Assembly: GCF_027497175.1 (NCBI RefSeq)
Contig: NZ_CP114901.1
Span: 2,480,001 to 2,544,000, forward strand
Direction: 5' to 3'
From: Verrucosispora sp. WMMD573
Lineage (GTDB): Bacteria > Actinomycetota > Actinomycetes > Mycobacteriales > Micromonosporaceae
Length of the DNA stretch: 64,000 nt
The position numbers and the translations under genes were made by a program. This document shows, in pieces, positions 18,498 to 36,063 of the stretch (positions are counted from its first letter, which is position 1; each line of letters begins with the position of its first letter). Below the pieces are notes generated by a model. That model saw only the letters and a program-made list of their open reading frames with translations. It was not told where the DNA came from and did not search any database.

Positions 18498-19796
18498 CTA
18501 GTCTGGCGCGAGGGTTCGGGTGGACACCTCTGACCAGGGTGGGCTCCCCCCGGGGCGGGGCAGCGGGTACAGGATCTGAAGGAGCGGTCCAGCCATCGCG
18601 GTGGTTGCCACGGCCATCAGAATCATCGACGAGTAGAGCTGGCTGTCGAGCATGCCGAGTTCCAGGCCGACGGTGAGGATGATCATTTCGGTCAGACCCC
18701 GGGTGTTCATCAGGACGGCCAGCGCCCCAGCCGGCCGGGTGGGCACCCCGCCGAGGCGCGCAGCGGTGAAGGCGCCGACGAACTTGCCACCCACTGCGAC
18801 GACGAGGATGAGGACGAATTCGACAACGTCGCCGATCTCCATGGCGGACAGGTCGACCTTCAGCCCGGCGACGACGAAGAAGACCGGGAGCAACAACCTG
18901 CCGTTCAGGTGCGTGATCTGTTCGCTGACCTGAGCGGTGGCGGACCGGACGGGAAGCACGGCCCGGGGCATCATCGCGCCGAACAGGAAGGCACCGAAGA
19001 TGAAGTGCAACCCGATCCAGTCGGTGAATGACGCCGACAGCAGCAGGCCCACCAGGGTAGTGATCAGGGGGGCCGGTCGGGGCGGGCCGGCCTCGCGCTC
19101 ATCGAGCAGACGCCGTAGCAGCGGCCGGACGATCAGGAACATCGCCAGCAGGTACGGCAGGAACAGCAACGTCCACAGAGATCCGGTACCGACCACGGCG
19201 ACCACGACGGCGAGCAGCAACCAGGCCAACACGTCGTCGATTGCGGCGCAGGCCAGTGCCACGCTGCCGAGCCAGGTGCGGTCCAGCCCTCGGTCGATGA
19301 GAATGCGGGCCAGCACGGGGAACGCGGTCACCGACATGGCAGCGCCCATGAACAGCATGAACCCGAGCCTGCTGTCGGTCGGATGCCGGGGGAACAGGTG
19401 GAGAGCCAATAGCACGCCGAGGCTGAACGGCAGCGCGATGGAGCCGGCGGCGACGGTGCCGGCGACCACCTGGCGTCCGTGCAGCAAGTCGGTGTTCAGC
19501 TCCGCGCCGACGCTGAACATGAACAGCACGACGCCGATAGTGGCCAGCGCGCCCAGAACCGGCCGGATGTCTTCCGGGAAGAGGGTGTCCGAGATGGTGC
19601 CGCTGAGCAGCGTCGGACCGAGCAGGATGCCGAGTGCCACCTCGCCGATGACGGGCGGTTGCCCGAGGCGCCGCGCCGCCGCACCCGCCACGAAAGCGAG
19701 CAGTGAGATCAGCGCCAAGGCGAGGAGGAGCATCGGAACCTGATGCGACGGCATCGCCTCTGCCTCCTGCGCGAAGATCGAATCGGTCGTCGACAC
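18498..19796 (-). CDS. Cation/proton antiporter (CPA2/Kef type)
   Basis: 432 residues with about 12 hydrophobic helices. Family signatures are PPVIGEVALGILLGPTLL near the N-terminus, an FMFSVGAELN segment, AIDDVLAWLLLAV (the conserved Asp pair region of CPA2 exchangers) and a NTRGLTEMIILTVGLELG motif near the end. It acts in the cytoplasmic membrane, exchanging Na+ or K+ for H+. The C-terminal TrkA-N domain of Kef channels is absent. Genes of this type often accompany antibiotic clusters, where they are thought to support resistance or export by ion homeostasis; that link is inference. It is downstream of the MFS gene on the same strand, 27 bases away, so the two are likely co-transcribed. 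Confidence 0.85.
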   Translation of the reverse strand: MSTTDSIFAQEAEAMPSHQVPMLLLALALISLLAFVAGAAARRLGQPPVIGEVALGILLGPTLLSGTISDTLFPEDIRPVLGALATIGVVLFMFSVGAELNTDLLHGRQVVAGTVAAGSIALPFSLGVLLALHLFPRHPTDSRLGFMLFMGAAMSVTAFPVLARILIDRGLDRTWLGSVALACAAIDDVLAWLLLAVVVAVVGTGSLWTLLFLPYLLAMFLIVRPLLRRLLDEREAGPPRPAPLITTLVGLLLSASFTDWIGLHFIFGAFLFGAMMPRAVLPVRSATAQVSEQITHLNGRLLLPVFFVVAGLKVDLSAMEIGDVVEFVLILVVAVGGKFVGAFTAARLGGVPTRPAGALAVLMNTRGLTEMIILTVGLELGMLDSQLYSSMILMAVATTAMAGPLLQILYPLPRPGGSPPWSEVSTRTLAPD

Positions 19797-19823
19797 CTCG
19801 GCCGACCACAGGCTGCGGGCGTC

Positions 19824-21077
19824 TCAGGAGCCCTTGGGGGGCGTGACCGCGACGGGACTCCCCGTCGGGATCAGCACGTCGGCGGACTGGTCGAGGGCTC
19901 TGCTGCGTTGGGCGGGACGCGAGGCCAGGTAGACGGCGGAGACCGTGACCGCGGTGGCCACGATGCCCAGCAGCAGCCGGTAGTCCAACAGGGCGATCAG
20001 GGCCGCGCCGACGGCGATCGACAAGGTCTGCGGGACGGTGACCGCGAACTCGAAGGCGGCCGACGTGCGACCCAACAGGCTCTCCGGCGTGCGCCGCTGC
20101 AACGCAGTGGTCGCACCCACGACCAGCCACGGGACGCAGAGACCGAGCAGAGTCATCGCGGCGATCACCAGCGCCGTCACCTGGATCATCAGCAGCAGGC
20201 TGGAGACGGCGACCAGCGCCAGGCCGACGACGACGGTCATGCCCTCACTGGTCCTGCGCATCACCGCACCCGCCGTGACCCCGCCGACGATGGTGCCGAT
20301 CGCCTGGGCTATGCCGAGCACGCCCAGGAACGTTGGTGCGTGACCAAGGCCGGAGGTGACCACCGCCAGCCCGATCGCCTCGAAGAAGCCCAGCACCAGC
20401 ATTGCCAGTCCGCAGGAGATGACGAGCTGGCGCAGCGTCACGGTACGGCCGATGAAGCGCAGGCCGGCGCTGATCTCGGTCAGCCAGTGTTCGCCCGACC
20501 GGGTCGGCTTCGGCTCGTTCACCTCGACGGCGAGCAGCGCCACGGCAGCCAGGACGAACAGTGTGGCGTCGATGAGGATGACGGCCTGCGGGCCCAGCCA
20601 GGCGAACAGGCCGGCACCGATGACGGGCGCGAAGACCCGCAGCAGACCGCGCACCGACTGGATGAGCCCGTTGGCGTCGCCCAGCGAGTCCTTCGGCACG
20701 AGAGACGGCAGCAGCGCTAGCTGTGCCGGACCGGTCACGCTGCCCAACGCGCCGTAGGCGAACATCACCAGGTACACCAGCCAGATCTGATCGGCGCCGT
20801 TGACCAGGAGCAGCAGCAGGACGACCGTGGCGAGGGCGAGGTTCGCGCCGATCAGCAGCGGGCGTCGGCGTACCCGGTCGGTGAGCAGACCGGCAGCGGG
20901 GAGCAGCAGACTTCCGGCCGCGAACGAGAACATCACCAGGGCCGCGGCCGAGGTGCTGCCACTTATCGTCTTCACCCAGATCGCCATGGCGAGGAACAGG
21001 GCGAAGTCACCCAGATTCGATGCCGTGTCGGCCAATACGTAAAGCCGCATCCGTCGCGTGGCGAGAATCCGTGACAT
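19824..21077 (-). CDS. MFS transporter, probable peptide exporter of the NRPS cluster
   Basis: 417 residues with 12 predicted membrane segments in the pattern of MFS drug exporters: DTASNLGDFALFLAMAIWV in helix 1, the AGLLTDRVRRRP loop 2-3 signature, and a GPAQLALLPSLVPKD loop. The start at 21077 (MSRILATRRM) is chosen because GGGAGAAGG lies just upstream; an in-frame start 57 bases earlier would add a charged tail without a binding site. It is divergent from the NRPS genes across a 423-base gap, and forms an operon with the antiporter. Export of the NRPS product or self-resistance is the likely role. Confidence 0.85.
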   Translation of the reverse strand: MSRILATRRMRLYVLADTASNLGDFALFLAMAIWVKTISGSTSAAALVMFSFAAGSLLLPAAGLLTDRVRRRPLLIGANLALATVVLLLLLVNGADQIWLVYLVMFAYGALGSVTGPAQLALLPSLVPKDSLGDANGLIQSVRGLLRVFAPVIGAGLFAWLGPQAVILIDATLFVLAAVALLAVEVNEPKPTRSGEHWLTEISAGLRFIGRTVTLRQLVISCGLAMLVLGFFEAIGLAVVTSGLGHAPTFLGVLGIAQAIGTIVGGVTAGAVMRRTSEGMTVVVGLALVAVSSLLLMIQVTALVIAAMTLLGLCVPWLVVGATTALQRRTPESLLGRTSAAFEFAVTVPQTLSIAVGAALIALLDYRLLLGIVATAVTVSAVYLASRPAQRSRALDQSADVLIPTGSPVAVTPPKGS

Positions 21078-21500
21078 GTCCTTCTCCCTGTCTGTTGGGC
21101 GCCGACGCGGGTGCGGCCTAAAGACTGCCCCCAAGGGTCACACAAAAGAGCAGCTGAAGGGGTGAATCAGTTTCCACTTGGCACAGTCTTGCCAGCGTGG
21201 CTCGGCCCACTTGGGGGACTAGAGTGCTCAAGAACCCAGGCAAAACAGGACAAGAATGCCCTGTCTCCTGGTCCTTCTGACCCAATCTCCGGCTGCATGT
21301 CCCGATTGGTTCCTGTCGGTGCTGCCCGTTGACACCCCGTTGCAGTCGCTCCTAGCGTGCTGCCTCGTAACCCCGGCGGGACTCGATCCCCAATGCCGGA
21401 AACGGACGGTAATTCAAACATCACGCGCGTCGCAAGAATGGACGAATGGTGGCGCGTTGAATTTGTTCATCCGGTCGATCCCGGTGTTAGGGAGTGCGCG
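21078..21500. other. Divergent promoter region of the NRPS cluster
   Basis: These 423 bases separate the left-pointing transporters from the right-pointing synthetase genes. An in-frame extension of the stand-alone A-domain gene runs back to 21357 but lacks a ribosome-binding site. Lower-GC patches and repeated CCACTTGG sequences (near 21173 and 21208) may be regulatory. No separate gene was found. Confidence 0.45.
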
Positions 21501-23453
21501 ATGAGCCGATCGCTGGTGGCTGCGGAAAGCGCTGTCAGTACGAGCGCTCCGGTCAATGCCGAGACGGTGGCAGCCAGTCTGCTGGTGCTTGCACACGCCG
21601 GGTCCGCGGAGGCGGTGACCGGTGAGTTGACCGACCTGACGACCGGGCGATCGGCAACCGTTTCGCTGCCCTGGCGGGCCCGCCGGGCGGTGCTGGTCGC
21701 GACCGTCGGGAAGCAGCTGACGCGGCTCGGAGCCAGCCCGCCGACCATGGTCCGGGTCGGCCACGGCGAGGGACCGTACATCGTCGTCACCGGAGGACGT
21801 GTCGCGCCGTCGGCCGACGCGGCGCTGCTGGCCGGCCGCGTCGATCGGATCCTCGACGAGGCGGGTGACGGACCGGTCGGCGCGATCGACCTCTGCGGCG
21901 AGGAGGACGCCCGGATCATCGCGGCGGCCCACCGCGCCGGCGGCCCACCTCGCGACAGTGTGCCCGCCCTCGTTCGCGCCCAGGCGCTCACCCAACCGAC
22001 GGCGATCGCGATCGAGGACACCGTACGACAGGTCAGCTACGCCGCCCTCGTGCGAGCGGCCGACCGGTACGCGAACGACCTGCGCAAGGCTGGTGTCGGA
22101 CCGGGCGACACGGTCGCCGTCGGGATGGCCCGTCGGGCCGAGTTGGTGGTCACGTTGCTGGCGGTCTGGTCGTTGCGGGCCGTGTTTCTGCCGGTGGATC
22201 CCACCCACCCCCGCGCCCGGCTGGAAACCCTGCTCGACGCCGCGGACGCGCGCTTCGCCGTGTTGACCGATCCACGGTTGGTCACCCGGCCCGATTGTCG
22301 AGCCGTCGCCCCGCCCGCCGAGGACCTGATCCCGGTCGGCGGCGCCGACCCGGTCGGCGGTGCCGCACCGACGGACGGTGACCTGGCGTACGCGATATCG
22401 ACCTCCGGGTCGACTGGCCGACCGAAGGTGGTCGGAGTGTCGCACGCTGCGCTGGCGCACTGCGTCACCACCTTCGCCGACGTGTTGGAACTGGATACTC
22501 CGACCGTCGCCGGCACGACCGCGCTGACCTTCGACATCTCGCTGCTCGAAATCCTCCTGCCACTGGCCACCGGCGGCCGGCTGCTCCTGGTCGATGACGC
22601 GATGCGGCGCGACCCGGTCCGGCTGGGCGAGTACCTTTCCGCCGGCCGACCCGACCTGATCCAGGCGACGCCGTCGGGATGGCGTCTGCTCCTGCCGCAC
22701 CTGCCCCCGGACCTCACCGGATCGACCCTGCTCTGCGGCGGTGAGGCGGTGACCTCCGAGCTGGCCGGCCGCCTGGTCGGCACCGGTGCGAGCGTCTGGA
22801 ACGTCTACGGCCCGACCGAGGCCACCATCTGGTGCACCGCCCACCGGGTCGGCCAGCCGGTGCCCGATTCGGTACCGATCGGGGTGCCGTTGCCGGGGAC
22901 CACCGCCGTCGTCCGGGGACGGAACGGCCGCCCGGTGCCGATCGGGCAGGTCGGTGAACTTCATGTCGGCGGTCCGCAGCTCGCCGTCGGTTACCTGGGT
23001 GACGCCGAGCGCACCGCCGAGGTGTTCCGCGACGGCGAGTACCGCACCGGCGACCTGTGTGCCTGGCGTCCCGACGGCACGCTGGCATACCACGGACGCG
23101 TCGACAACCAGGTCAAGATCCGGGGACACCGGGTCGAACTCGAAGAGATCGAGACGTACGCCGAGCGTCACCCGGCGGTCAGCCAGGCGGCGGCGGTTGT
23201 GGTGGCTGCCGCCGCAGACGACCAGCGGCTCTTCCTGTATGTGCGGACCGGCTCGGACCGCGCGCCGGTCACCGAGGCGATCCTCCGGGAGCACCTGGCG
23301 GCGTCGTTGCCCGTGGCGCTGCTGCCGCAACGGATCGTCGCGCTACCGGAACTGCCTCTCACGCCCAGCCAGAAGGTCGACCGACGGGCGTTACGGGAGG
23401 CGGCCTTGACATACCTCAACCGTCGGACCGCTTCCGGGGAGACGCCATCATGA
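21501..23453 (+). CDS. Stand-alone NRPS adenylation domain (Gly-like pocket)
   Basis: 650 residues. The start at 21501 follows AGGGAG at 6 bases; longer in-frame starts lack this. The first 150 residues look like the tail of a condensation domain (RVDRILDEAG..., EEDARIIAAAHRAGG), then comes a full A domain: [10 protein letters not shown] (A3), NVYGPTEATIW (A5), YRTGDLCAW (A7), KIRGHRVELEEIE (A8) and a Lys-bearing A10 in which NGK is replaced by SQK. No carrier domain follows. The pocket read by eye is D-I-L-Q-L-G-V-I-W-K, close to the glycine code DILQLGLIWK. It likely activates Gly and loads it onto the first carrier domain of the next synthetase. The stop overlaps the carbamoyltransferase start (ATGA). 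Confidence 0.85.
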   Translation: MSRSLVAAESAVSTSAPVNAETVAASLLVLAHAGSAEAVTGELTDLTTGRSATVSLPWRARRAVLVATVGKQLTRLGASPPTMVRVGHGEGPYIVVTGGRVAPSADAALLAGRVDRILDEAGDGPVGAIDLCGEEDARIIAAAHRAGGPPRDSVPALVRAQALTQPTAIAIEDTVRQVSYAALVRAADRYANDLRKAGVGPGDTVAVGMARRAELVVTLLAVWSLRAVFLPVDPTHPRARLETLLDAADARFAVLTDPRLVTRPDCRAVAPPAEDLIPVGGADPVGGAAPTDGDLAYAISTSGSTGRPKVVGVSHAALAHCVTTFADVLELDTPTVAGTTALTFDISLLEILLPLATGGRLLLVDDAMRRDPVRLGEYLSAGRPDLIQATPSGWRLLLPHLPPDLTGSTLLCGGEAVTSELAGRLVGTGASVWNVYGPTEATIWCTAHRVGQPVPDSVPIGVPLPGTTAVVRGRNGRPVPIGQVGELHVGGPQLAVGYLGDAERTAEVFRDGEYRTGDLCAWRPDGTLAYHGRVDNQVKIRGHRVELEEIETYAERHPAVSQAAAVVVAAAADDQRLFLYVRTGSDRAPVTEAILREHLAASLPVALLPQRIVALPELPLTPSQKVDRRALREAALTYLNRRTASGETPS

Positions 23454-25228
23454 AGGTTCTGGGCCTCAGCGGGCTGCACAACAGCGTCGACTTCAAACGC
23501 AGCGAGCTGCCCGACCTAAGTGCCCGCGAGTACCGCATCGTGCAGGGTCTGGATTCGGCGGCGGCACTGGTGGTCGACGGCGTCGTCCGGGCTGCGGCCG
23601 CGGAGGAGCGGTACACGGCGCAGAAGGCGACTGGCAGTTTTCCGGTACACGCGATCCGCGACGCGCTGCGTCGGTCCGACATCAGTCCGGACGAAATCGA
23701 CGTCGTCGCCCACGGGTTCGCCCACCGGGCCGCGGACCTGGACCTGTCCGACCCCTACCTGGCCGCCCGGTACACCGAGGTCTACCACCCCGAGGTGCAG
23801 TTGACCTGGCTGGGCCAGGAGTTCCCCGGCGTGGACTGGGCGGCGAGGCTGACACCGGTGCCGCACCATCTCGCCCACGCCGCCAGCGCCTACTACCCCA
23901 GCGGCTACGAGGAGGCGCTGCTGCTGGTGGCCGACGGGATGGGGGAGACGGAGAGCCTCACCGTGGCCGTCGGCACCGGCGGCAAGATCGAGGTACTGCA
24001 CCGCATCCCCGCCCTGCACTCGATCGGCACGCTCTACGGCGTCTTCACCATGTACCTCGGCTTCGACATGATGATGGACGAGTACAAGGTGATGGGCCTG
24101 GCCGCCTTCGGCGACCGGCGGGCCCACTTCGCTGAAATGTCGAAGCTGGTCAAGTTGCTCGACGGCGGCACCTTTACGGTGGCCGCGCTGGCCGCTGATC
24201 GTGACCTGCTGGAGCGCGAGACGCACCGGGGCGTGCTCGCCATGCTCGCCGACCGCTTCGGCCCGCCCCGCGAGCCGGGTACCCCCATCGAGCAACGGCA
24301 CCGGGACATCGCCGCTGCCCTCCAGGCCGTCGTCGAACTGTGCCTGGTGCACGTGTTGCGCCACTTCCGCCGCGAGACCGGGCTGCGGGATCTCTGTTAC
24401 GCCGGGGGCGTCGCCCTCAACTGCTCCGCCAACGGTGTGATCGCCCGCAGCCGGCTGTTCGAGCGCATCTTCATCCCGCCGGGCGCGGGCGACGACGGGT
24501 CGGCCGTCGGCGCGGCTCTCTACGTGCAGGCGCAGCAGGAGCCGGCGACCAGGATTCCGGCGATGTCGATGCCGTACTGGGGAACCTCCTTCACCGACGA
24601 GGAGATCGGTGCGGCCATCGGGGGACGGACCGACGTGGTCGTACGCCAGGTGTCGGAGCGGGCGCGGCTGCTCGCCGAGACCTCCGAGGCGCTGGCGGCC
24701 GGTGAGGTCGTCGCGTGGTTCCAGGGCGGTATGGAGTTCGGGCCGCGGGCGCTGGGCAACCGCAGTCTCCTCGCCGATCCCCGGGACGAGCGGATGCGCG
24801 ATCACATCAATGCGTTGATCAAGCGCCGGGAGGACTTCCGTCCCTTCGCACCGGTGGTCACCGTCGAGGCGGCGTCGACGTACTTCGAGATTGAGCCGGG
24901 TGACGAGGACCGCTTCCGGCACATGCTCTTCACCACCCGGACCCGACCGGAACACCGGGCTTCGCTCGGTGCGGTCACTCACTTCGACGGTACGGCCCGA
25001 GTGCAGGTCGTCTCCCGTGACGGCAACCCGATGTTGTGGGAGCTGCTGACGGCGTTCGCGCAGCGGACCGGTATCCCGGTGCTGCTCAACACGTCTTTCA
25101 ACCTGCGGGGACAACCGATCGTGCGGACCCCGCAGGTCGCCGTCGACACGTTGCTGCGGGGCGGGCTCGACCGCTTGGTCATCGGTGGACACGTCGTGAC
25201 GCCGAAGGTGGAGGAGGGCCGGCGATGA
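23450..25228 (+). CDS. Carbamoyltransferase (NodU/TobZ/CmcH family)
   Basis: 592 residues, the usual family size (about 570-600). The N-terminal Kae1-like domain carries PHHLAHAASAYYPS, with the metal-binding HxxxH, then ADGMGETES and CYAGGVALNCSANG; the C-terminal YrdC-like part carries AGDDGSAVG and FGPRALGNRSLLADPRD. Family members use carbamoyl phosphate and ATP to make a carbamoyl-adenylate and transfer the carbamoyl group to a hydroxyl (or amino) group. Here it sits between the stand-alone A domain and the second synthetase with 4-base overlaps at both ends, so it is co-translated with them. It probably carbamoylates a hydroxylated residue of the peptide; the acceptor site is unknown. 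Confidence 0.9.
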   Translation: MKVLGLSGLHNSVDFKRSELPDLSAREYRIVQGLDSAAALVVDGVVRAAAAEERYTAQKATGSFPVHAIRDALRRSDISPDEIDVVAHGFAHRAADLDLSDPYLAARYTEVYHPEVQLTWLGQEFPGVDWAARLTPVPHHLAHAASAYYPSGYEEALLLVADGMGETESLTVAVGTGGKIEVLHRIPALHSIGTLYGVFTMYLGFDMMMDEYKVMGLAAFGDRRAHFAEMSKLVKLLDGGTFTVAALAADRDLLERETHRGVLAMLADRFGPPREPGTPIEQRHRDIAAALQAVVELCLVHVLRHFRRETGLRDLCYAGGVALNCSANGVIARSRLFERIFIPPGAGDDGSAVGAALYVQAQQEPATRIPAMSMPYWGTSFTDEEIGAAIGGRTDVVVRQVSERARLLAETSEALAAGEVVAWFQGGMEFGPRALGNRSLLADPRDERMRDHINALIKRREDFRPFAPVVTVEAASTYFEIEPGDEDRFRHMLFTTRTRPEHRASLGAVTHFDGTARVQVVSRDGNPMLWELLTAFAQRTGIPVLLNTSFNLRGQPIVRTPQVAVDTLLRGGLDRLVIGGHVVTPKVEEGRR

Positions 25229-28200
25229 CCGTCGGGGTCAGCCAGCCGGAACCGCTCGTCGCCGCCACCCTCGCCGCAGACGACGAGGTGGTACCGGGCG
25301 TGTCGTTCCGTCGCGGCGAAGCGACCCGGCAGCTCGATGTCACCGAGGCGGCCCTCACCGCCCTCGCTGGTCGACTCGGCACCACGCCGGCGACCGTCCT
25401 GGTCGCCGCGACGCAGGCGTTGGTGGCCGGCGACCGGGGTCGGACGGCTGCCACGACGGTGGTGGTCGGCGTGATCGTCGCCCACGCCGACGGCGGTGCC
25501 GCCCTGCGGGCGGTGCGCTGCGCGGTCGAACCGGGGCTGCCGCTGCGGCGGCTGGTCGAACGAACCGCGACGGCGTTACCGGCGGCGCGGGCGGCGACCG
25601 ACGGTGAGGTGCGGATCGCCGTGGTTCCGCTCGGTCGCCTCGGCGACGGACTCAACGCGCACGATGTCGCCGACCTAGAGCACGAAACCGTGTGGTGCGA
25701 CGCCGTCCTGGAGGTCACCGCCCGCGACGGTCGGCTGGTGGTGCGCTGCGACCACGACGAGGACCGGTACGCCCCGGTGAGCGTCGCCGCCCATCTGCGT
25801 CGCCTCGACGACATCCTGGCCGATCTGGTGGCGGGCACCGGGCAGCTGCCGTCGGCGGGCGGGGCGTTCGCCACGGCGACGGTGACGGAACCGCCCGGTG
25901 CCGTGGTCGAGCCCGCCACCCCGACCGAACGACTGATGGCCACCATCTGGGCGGAGCTGCTTGACCTGGACCGGGTCGGCGCCGACGACAACTTTTTCGC
26001 CCTGGGGGGCCACTCCCTGCTCGCGGCCAAGGTGGTGGCTCGGACGGCGGCCGTGCGACGGGTCACGCTCACCGTGGACCGGCTCTTCGCCCATCCGGTC
26101 CTAGCCGACTTCGCCGCCCTGGTCGACGCCAGCGAGCCGGCCGCCACGATGCCCGCCCTCACCGCGCACACAGGTGATCCCGTGGTGTCGTTCGGGCAGG
26201 AACGGCTCTGGTACCTCGATCGGCTGCGCCACGGCTCGGCTCTCTACAACGTGCCGGTCCTGGTGCGGTTGACCGGACGGGTCGACGTCCGGCGGCTGCA
26301 CGACGCCGTGCAGGCGGCGGTGACCGCTCATCCCGCGCTGCGCACGGCCCTGGAAACCGTCAACGGCCATCCGGTCGCCCGCCTGGCCGACCCGCCCGGG
26401 ATCGACTGGATCGTCGCGGACGCCAGCGAGGGTGGCGAACAACAGGGGCGGAGGTTGGCCGCCGCCGGCGTCGCCCGGCCGTTCGACCTGGCGACGGCCC
26501 CGCTGCTGCGCGGCGGGCTGATCCGCGTTACCGGCGAGGAGTGGCTGTTCTGGCTTTCGATCCACCACGCCGCCTGCGACGGCTGGTCGCTGGACATCCT
26601 GCTCACCGAGATCTTCGCCGGCTATCGCGGGGATCAGCCGGTTGTGCGGTCTCGGACCGGGGCGTCCTACGCCGACTACGCCGCCTGGCAGCGCACCGTG
26701 CTGACTCCGCAGGTGATCGCGGACGGAGTGGCCTGGTGGCGGGAACAACTAGCGGGTGCACCGCCGACGGTGGAACTGCCCGCTGACCGCCGTCGTCCCC
26801 CGGTGGCAAGCCACGCTGGCCGGACGCTGCGCTACCGGCTGCGCTCCTCGACCGTGTCGACGTTGCGGTCCGTCGCGCGGGCCCACTCGGTCACCGTCTT
26901 CGACCTCCTGGTCACGGCGTACCTGCTGCTGGTCGGCCGCTGGTCGGGTCGAACCGACGTGGTGGTGGCGACCCCGGCCGCCGGCCGACCGCTACCCGAA
27001 CTCGACACCGTTGTCGGTTTCTTCGTCAACACCGTCGTGCTGCGGGCCGACCTGAGCGGCACGCCCACCTTCGCCGAACTGGTCGCCCGGGTACGCGGCG
27101 TCTCGGCCGCCGCCCAGGCACATCAGCAGATTCCGTTCGCGTCCCTGGTGGACGCCCTCGACCCGGAACGCGATCAGAGCCGTGCCCCGCTCGCCCAGGT
27201 CGCCTTCGCGCTGCATCAGCACGCGCGGGGGCGCTGGGAAGCGGACGGCCTGGTCGCCGAACTCGATTCGGTGGACACCGGCACCGCCAAGTTCGACCTG
27301 ACCCTGGCGGTGATCGACACCGGCGACGCAGAGTTCGGGGTGGAGGTCGAGTACGCGACCGACCTCTTCGACGAGTCCACCGCCGACCGGTTCGCCAGCC
27401 AGTGGACGGTGCTGCTGGAGCGGCTGCTCGCCGACGTCGACGCCCCGGTCACCACAGTGTCCGCGCTGCCGGCGTCGGAGGAGCGGCTGCTGCTGGACCG
27501 GGCGGGGCAGGCCCGTGACTATCCCGCCGAGTCGACCGTGGATGCGGTGGTGGCGGGGTGGGCGCGGTCGTCGCCGGGGGCGGTGGCGGTGGTGGATGGG
27601 GATGTGTCGGTGTCGTACGGGTCGTTGTTGGCTCGGGCGGATGTGTTGGCGGTGCGGTTGGCGGGTTTGGGTGTGGGTCGGGGTTCGTTGGTGGGTTTGT
27701 GTTGCCGTCGGTCGGTTGATCTTGTGGTGGGGATGTTGGGGGTGTTGCGGGCGGGGGGTGCGTATGTGCCGTTGGATCCGGATTATCCGGCGCAGCGGTT
27801 GGAGTTCATGTTGGCGGATACGGATGTGCGGGTGGTGGTGGGGCATCGGGACCTGCTCGACCAACTCCCACTCGACCGTCGGCACGCCGTCACCCTGCCC
27901 GAGGCGCCTGCTGAGATCGACCCCGTCACCCCTGACGAACTGGACCGGTCGGCACGTGGCGGGGACGACGCCGCATACGTCATCTACACCTCCGGGTCGA
28001 CCGGCGAGCCGAAGGGGGTGGTGGTGCCGCACCGGGGCATCACCCGGCTGGTCGGGCGGCCCGACTACGTCGAGCTGACCCCGCGTACCGTCCTCGCGCA
28101 ACTCGCCAACGCCGGCTTCGACGCCATCACCTTCGAGGTGTGGGGCGCGCTCGCCAACGGCGGGCAGGTGGTGATCGTGCCCACCGAGACGGTGCTTTCC

Positions 28201-29407
28201 CCGGTGGGGCTCACAGCGTTGCTGCGTGCCCGGTCGGTGACCACGGTCTTCATCACCACCGCGTTGTTCAACGCCACCGTCAACACGGTGCCCGACGCCT
28301 TCGCCACGGTGGACCAGCTCTACTTTGGCGGCGAGACCCTCGACCCGGCAACGGTGGGACGGGTCATCGACGGTGGGCGGGGCCCCGCACGGTTGCACAA
28401 CATCTACGGCCCGACCGAGGTGACCACCTTCGCCACGTACACCCGGCTTACCGCCGAGCCCGCCAGCGGCGGAGCCATCGGCTCCGCGATCGGAAACACC
28501 TGGGCGTACGTGGTGGACGAGTGGGGCTGCCTCAGCGGCGTGGGTGTCCCCGGTGAGTTGTGGTTGGGTGGACCGGGGGTTTCCTGGGGCTACTGGAACC
28601 GGCCGGGACCGACCGCTGACCGGTTCGTGCCGGACGCCTTCTCCGGGGTGCCGGGCGCTCGGTTGTACCGCACCGGTGACGTGGTGTTCCAGCGTACCGA
28701 CGGGTCGCTGGAGTTTGTCGGCCGCACCGACCACCAGGTGAAGATCCGGGGGTTCCGGGTCGAACTCGGCGAAGTCGAGTCGGTGTTGCTGGCGGAGCCG
28801 GCGGTGACGGCGGCAGTGGTGGTCGCCGTCCGGCGCGACGGTGCGCCGCTACACCTGGTCGGCTACGTGCAACCGGTGGCGGGCGCTCCGGTCAGTGTGG
28901 ATCGGCTGCGTGAGTTCCTGACCGAGCGGCTGCCGGAACACATGGTGCCGTCGACGTTCGTGGTGATGGACGCGCTGCCGCTCAACCCCAACGGGAAGAT
29001 CGACCGGGCGGCGCTACCCGCCCCGGACGCCGGACACCCCCCTGGTCAGGCCGCGTTCCGTGTCCCGGATGAACCACTCGAACAGATCATCGCCGAGGTC
29101 TGGGGCGAGGTGCTGGACGTCGACGGCATCGGCCTCGACGACAACTTCTTCAGGCTCGGTGGGCACTCGCTGCACGCCGTTCAGGTCTGCGGGCGGCTGG
29201 AACGCACGCTGCGGACCCCTGTATCGGTACGCCAACTCGTCGAACAACCCACTGTCGCGGACCTGGCCCGGCGCCTACGCGCCGACGGACCGGACGCGCG
29301 CCGGCTCGACCAGATCGCCGCCGTCGTCAGGCAGGTCCGTCGACTCAGCCCCACCGAACGCGCCGCCCGACTCGGCACCGCGTCCGCAGCAACGAAGGAG
29401 AACACTG

Positions 29408-29421
<14 letters not shown>
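25225..29421 (+). CDS. NRPS: (half C)-T-C-A-T, second module Ile-like
   Basis: 1398 residues; the start overlaps the previous stop (ATGA). Residues 1-220 resemble only the C-terminal lobe of a condensation domain ([26 protein letters not shown]) without an HHxxxDG motif, so it should be inactive. A carrier domain follows (GGHSLLA, Ser near 263), which has no A domain of its own and is presumably loaded by the stand-alone A protein. Then a full C domain ([10 protein letters not shown] near 445), an A domain (about 772-1270) and a second carrier ([10 protein letters not shown] near 1310). The A pocket read by eye is D-A-F-F-Y-G-I-T-F-K, matching the published isoleucine code DAFFYGITFK. It therefore likely makes a Gly-Ile dipeptidyl thioester. 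The first part of the A domain lies in an exact DNA repeat shared with the next synthetase. Confidence 0.9.
27534..27869 (+). repeat. 336-bp exact repeat, copy 1 (A-domain N-terminal part)
   Basis: Identical base for base to 34195-34530 (offset 6661). It encodes the A1-A2 part of the A domain ([12 protein letters not shown] to HRDLLDQLP). Its codons are rich in G- and T-ending forms (GTG, TTG, GGT, GAT), while sequence on both sides uses mainly C-ending codons. This marks a recent copy or conversion event. Confidence 0.9.
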
Positions 29422-36028
<6,607 letters not shown>

Positions 36029-36063
36029 CCGGCCCGCCGACCGTCCAGTTCGAAGGGACCGCC

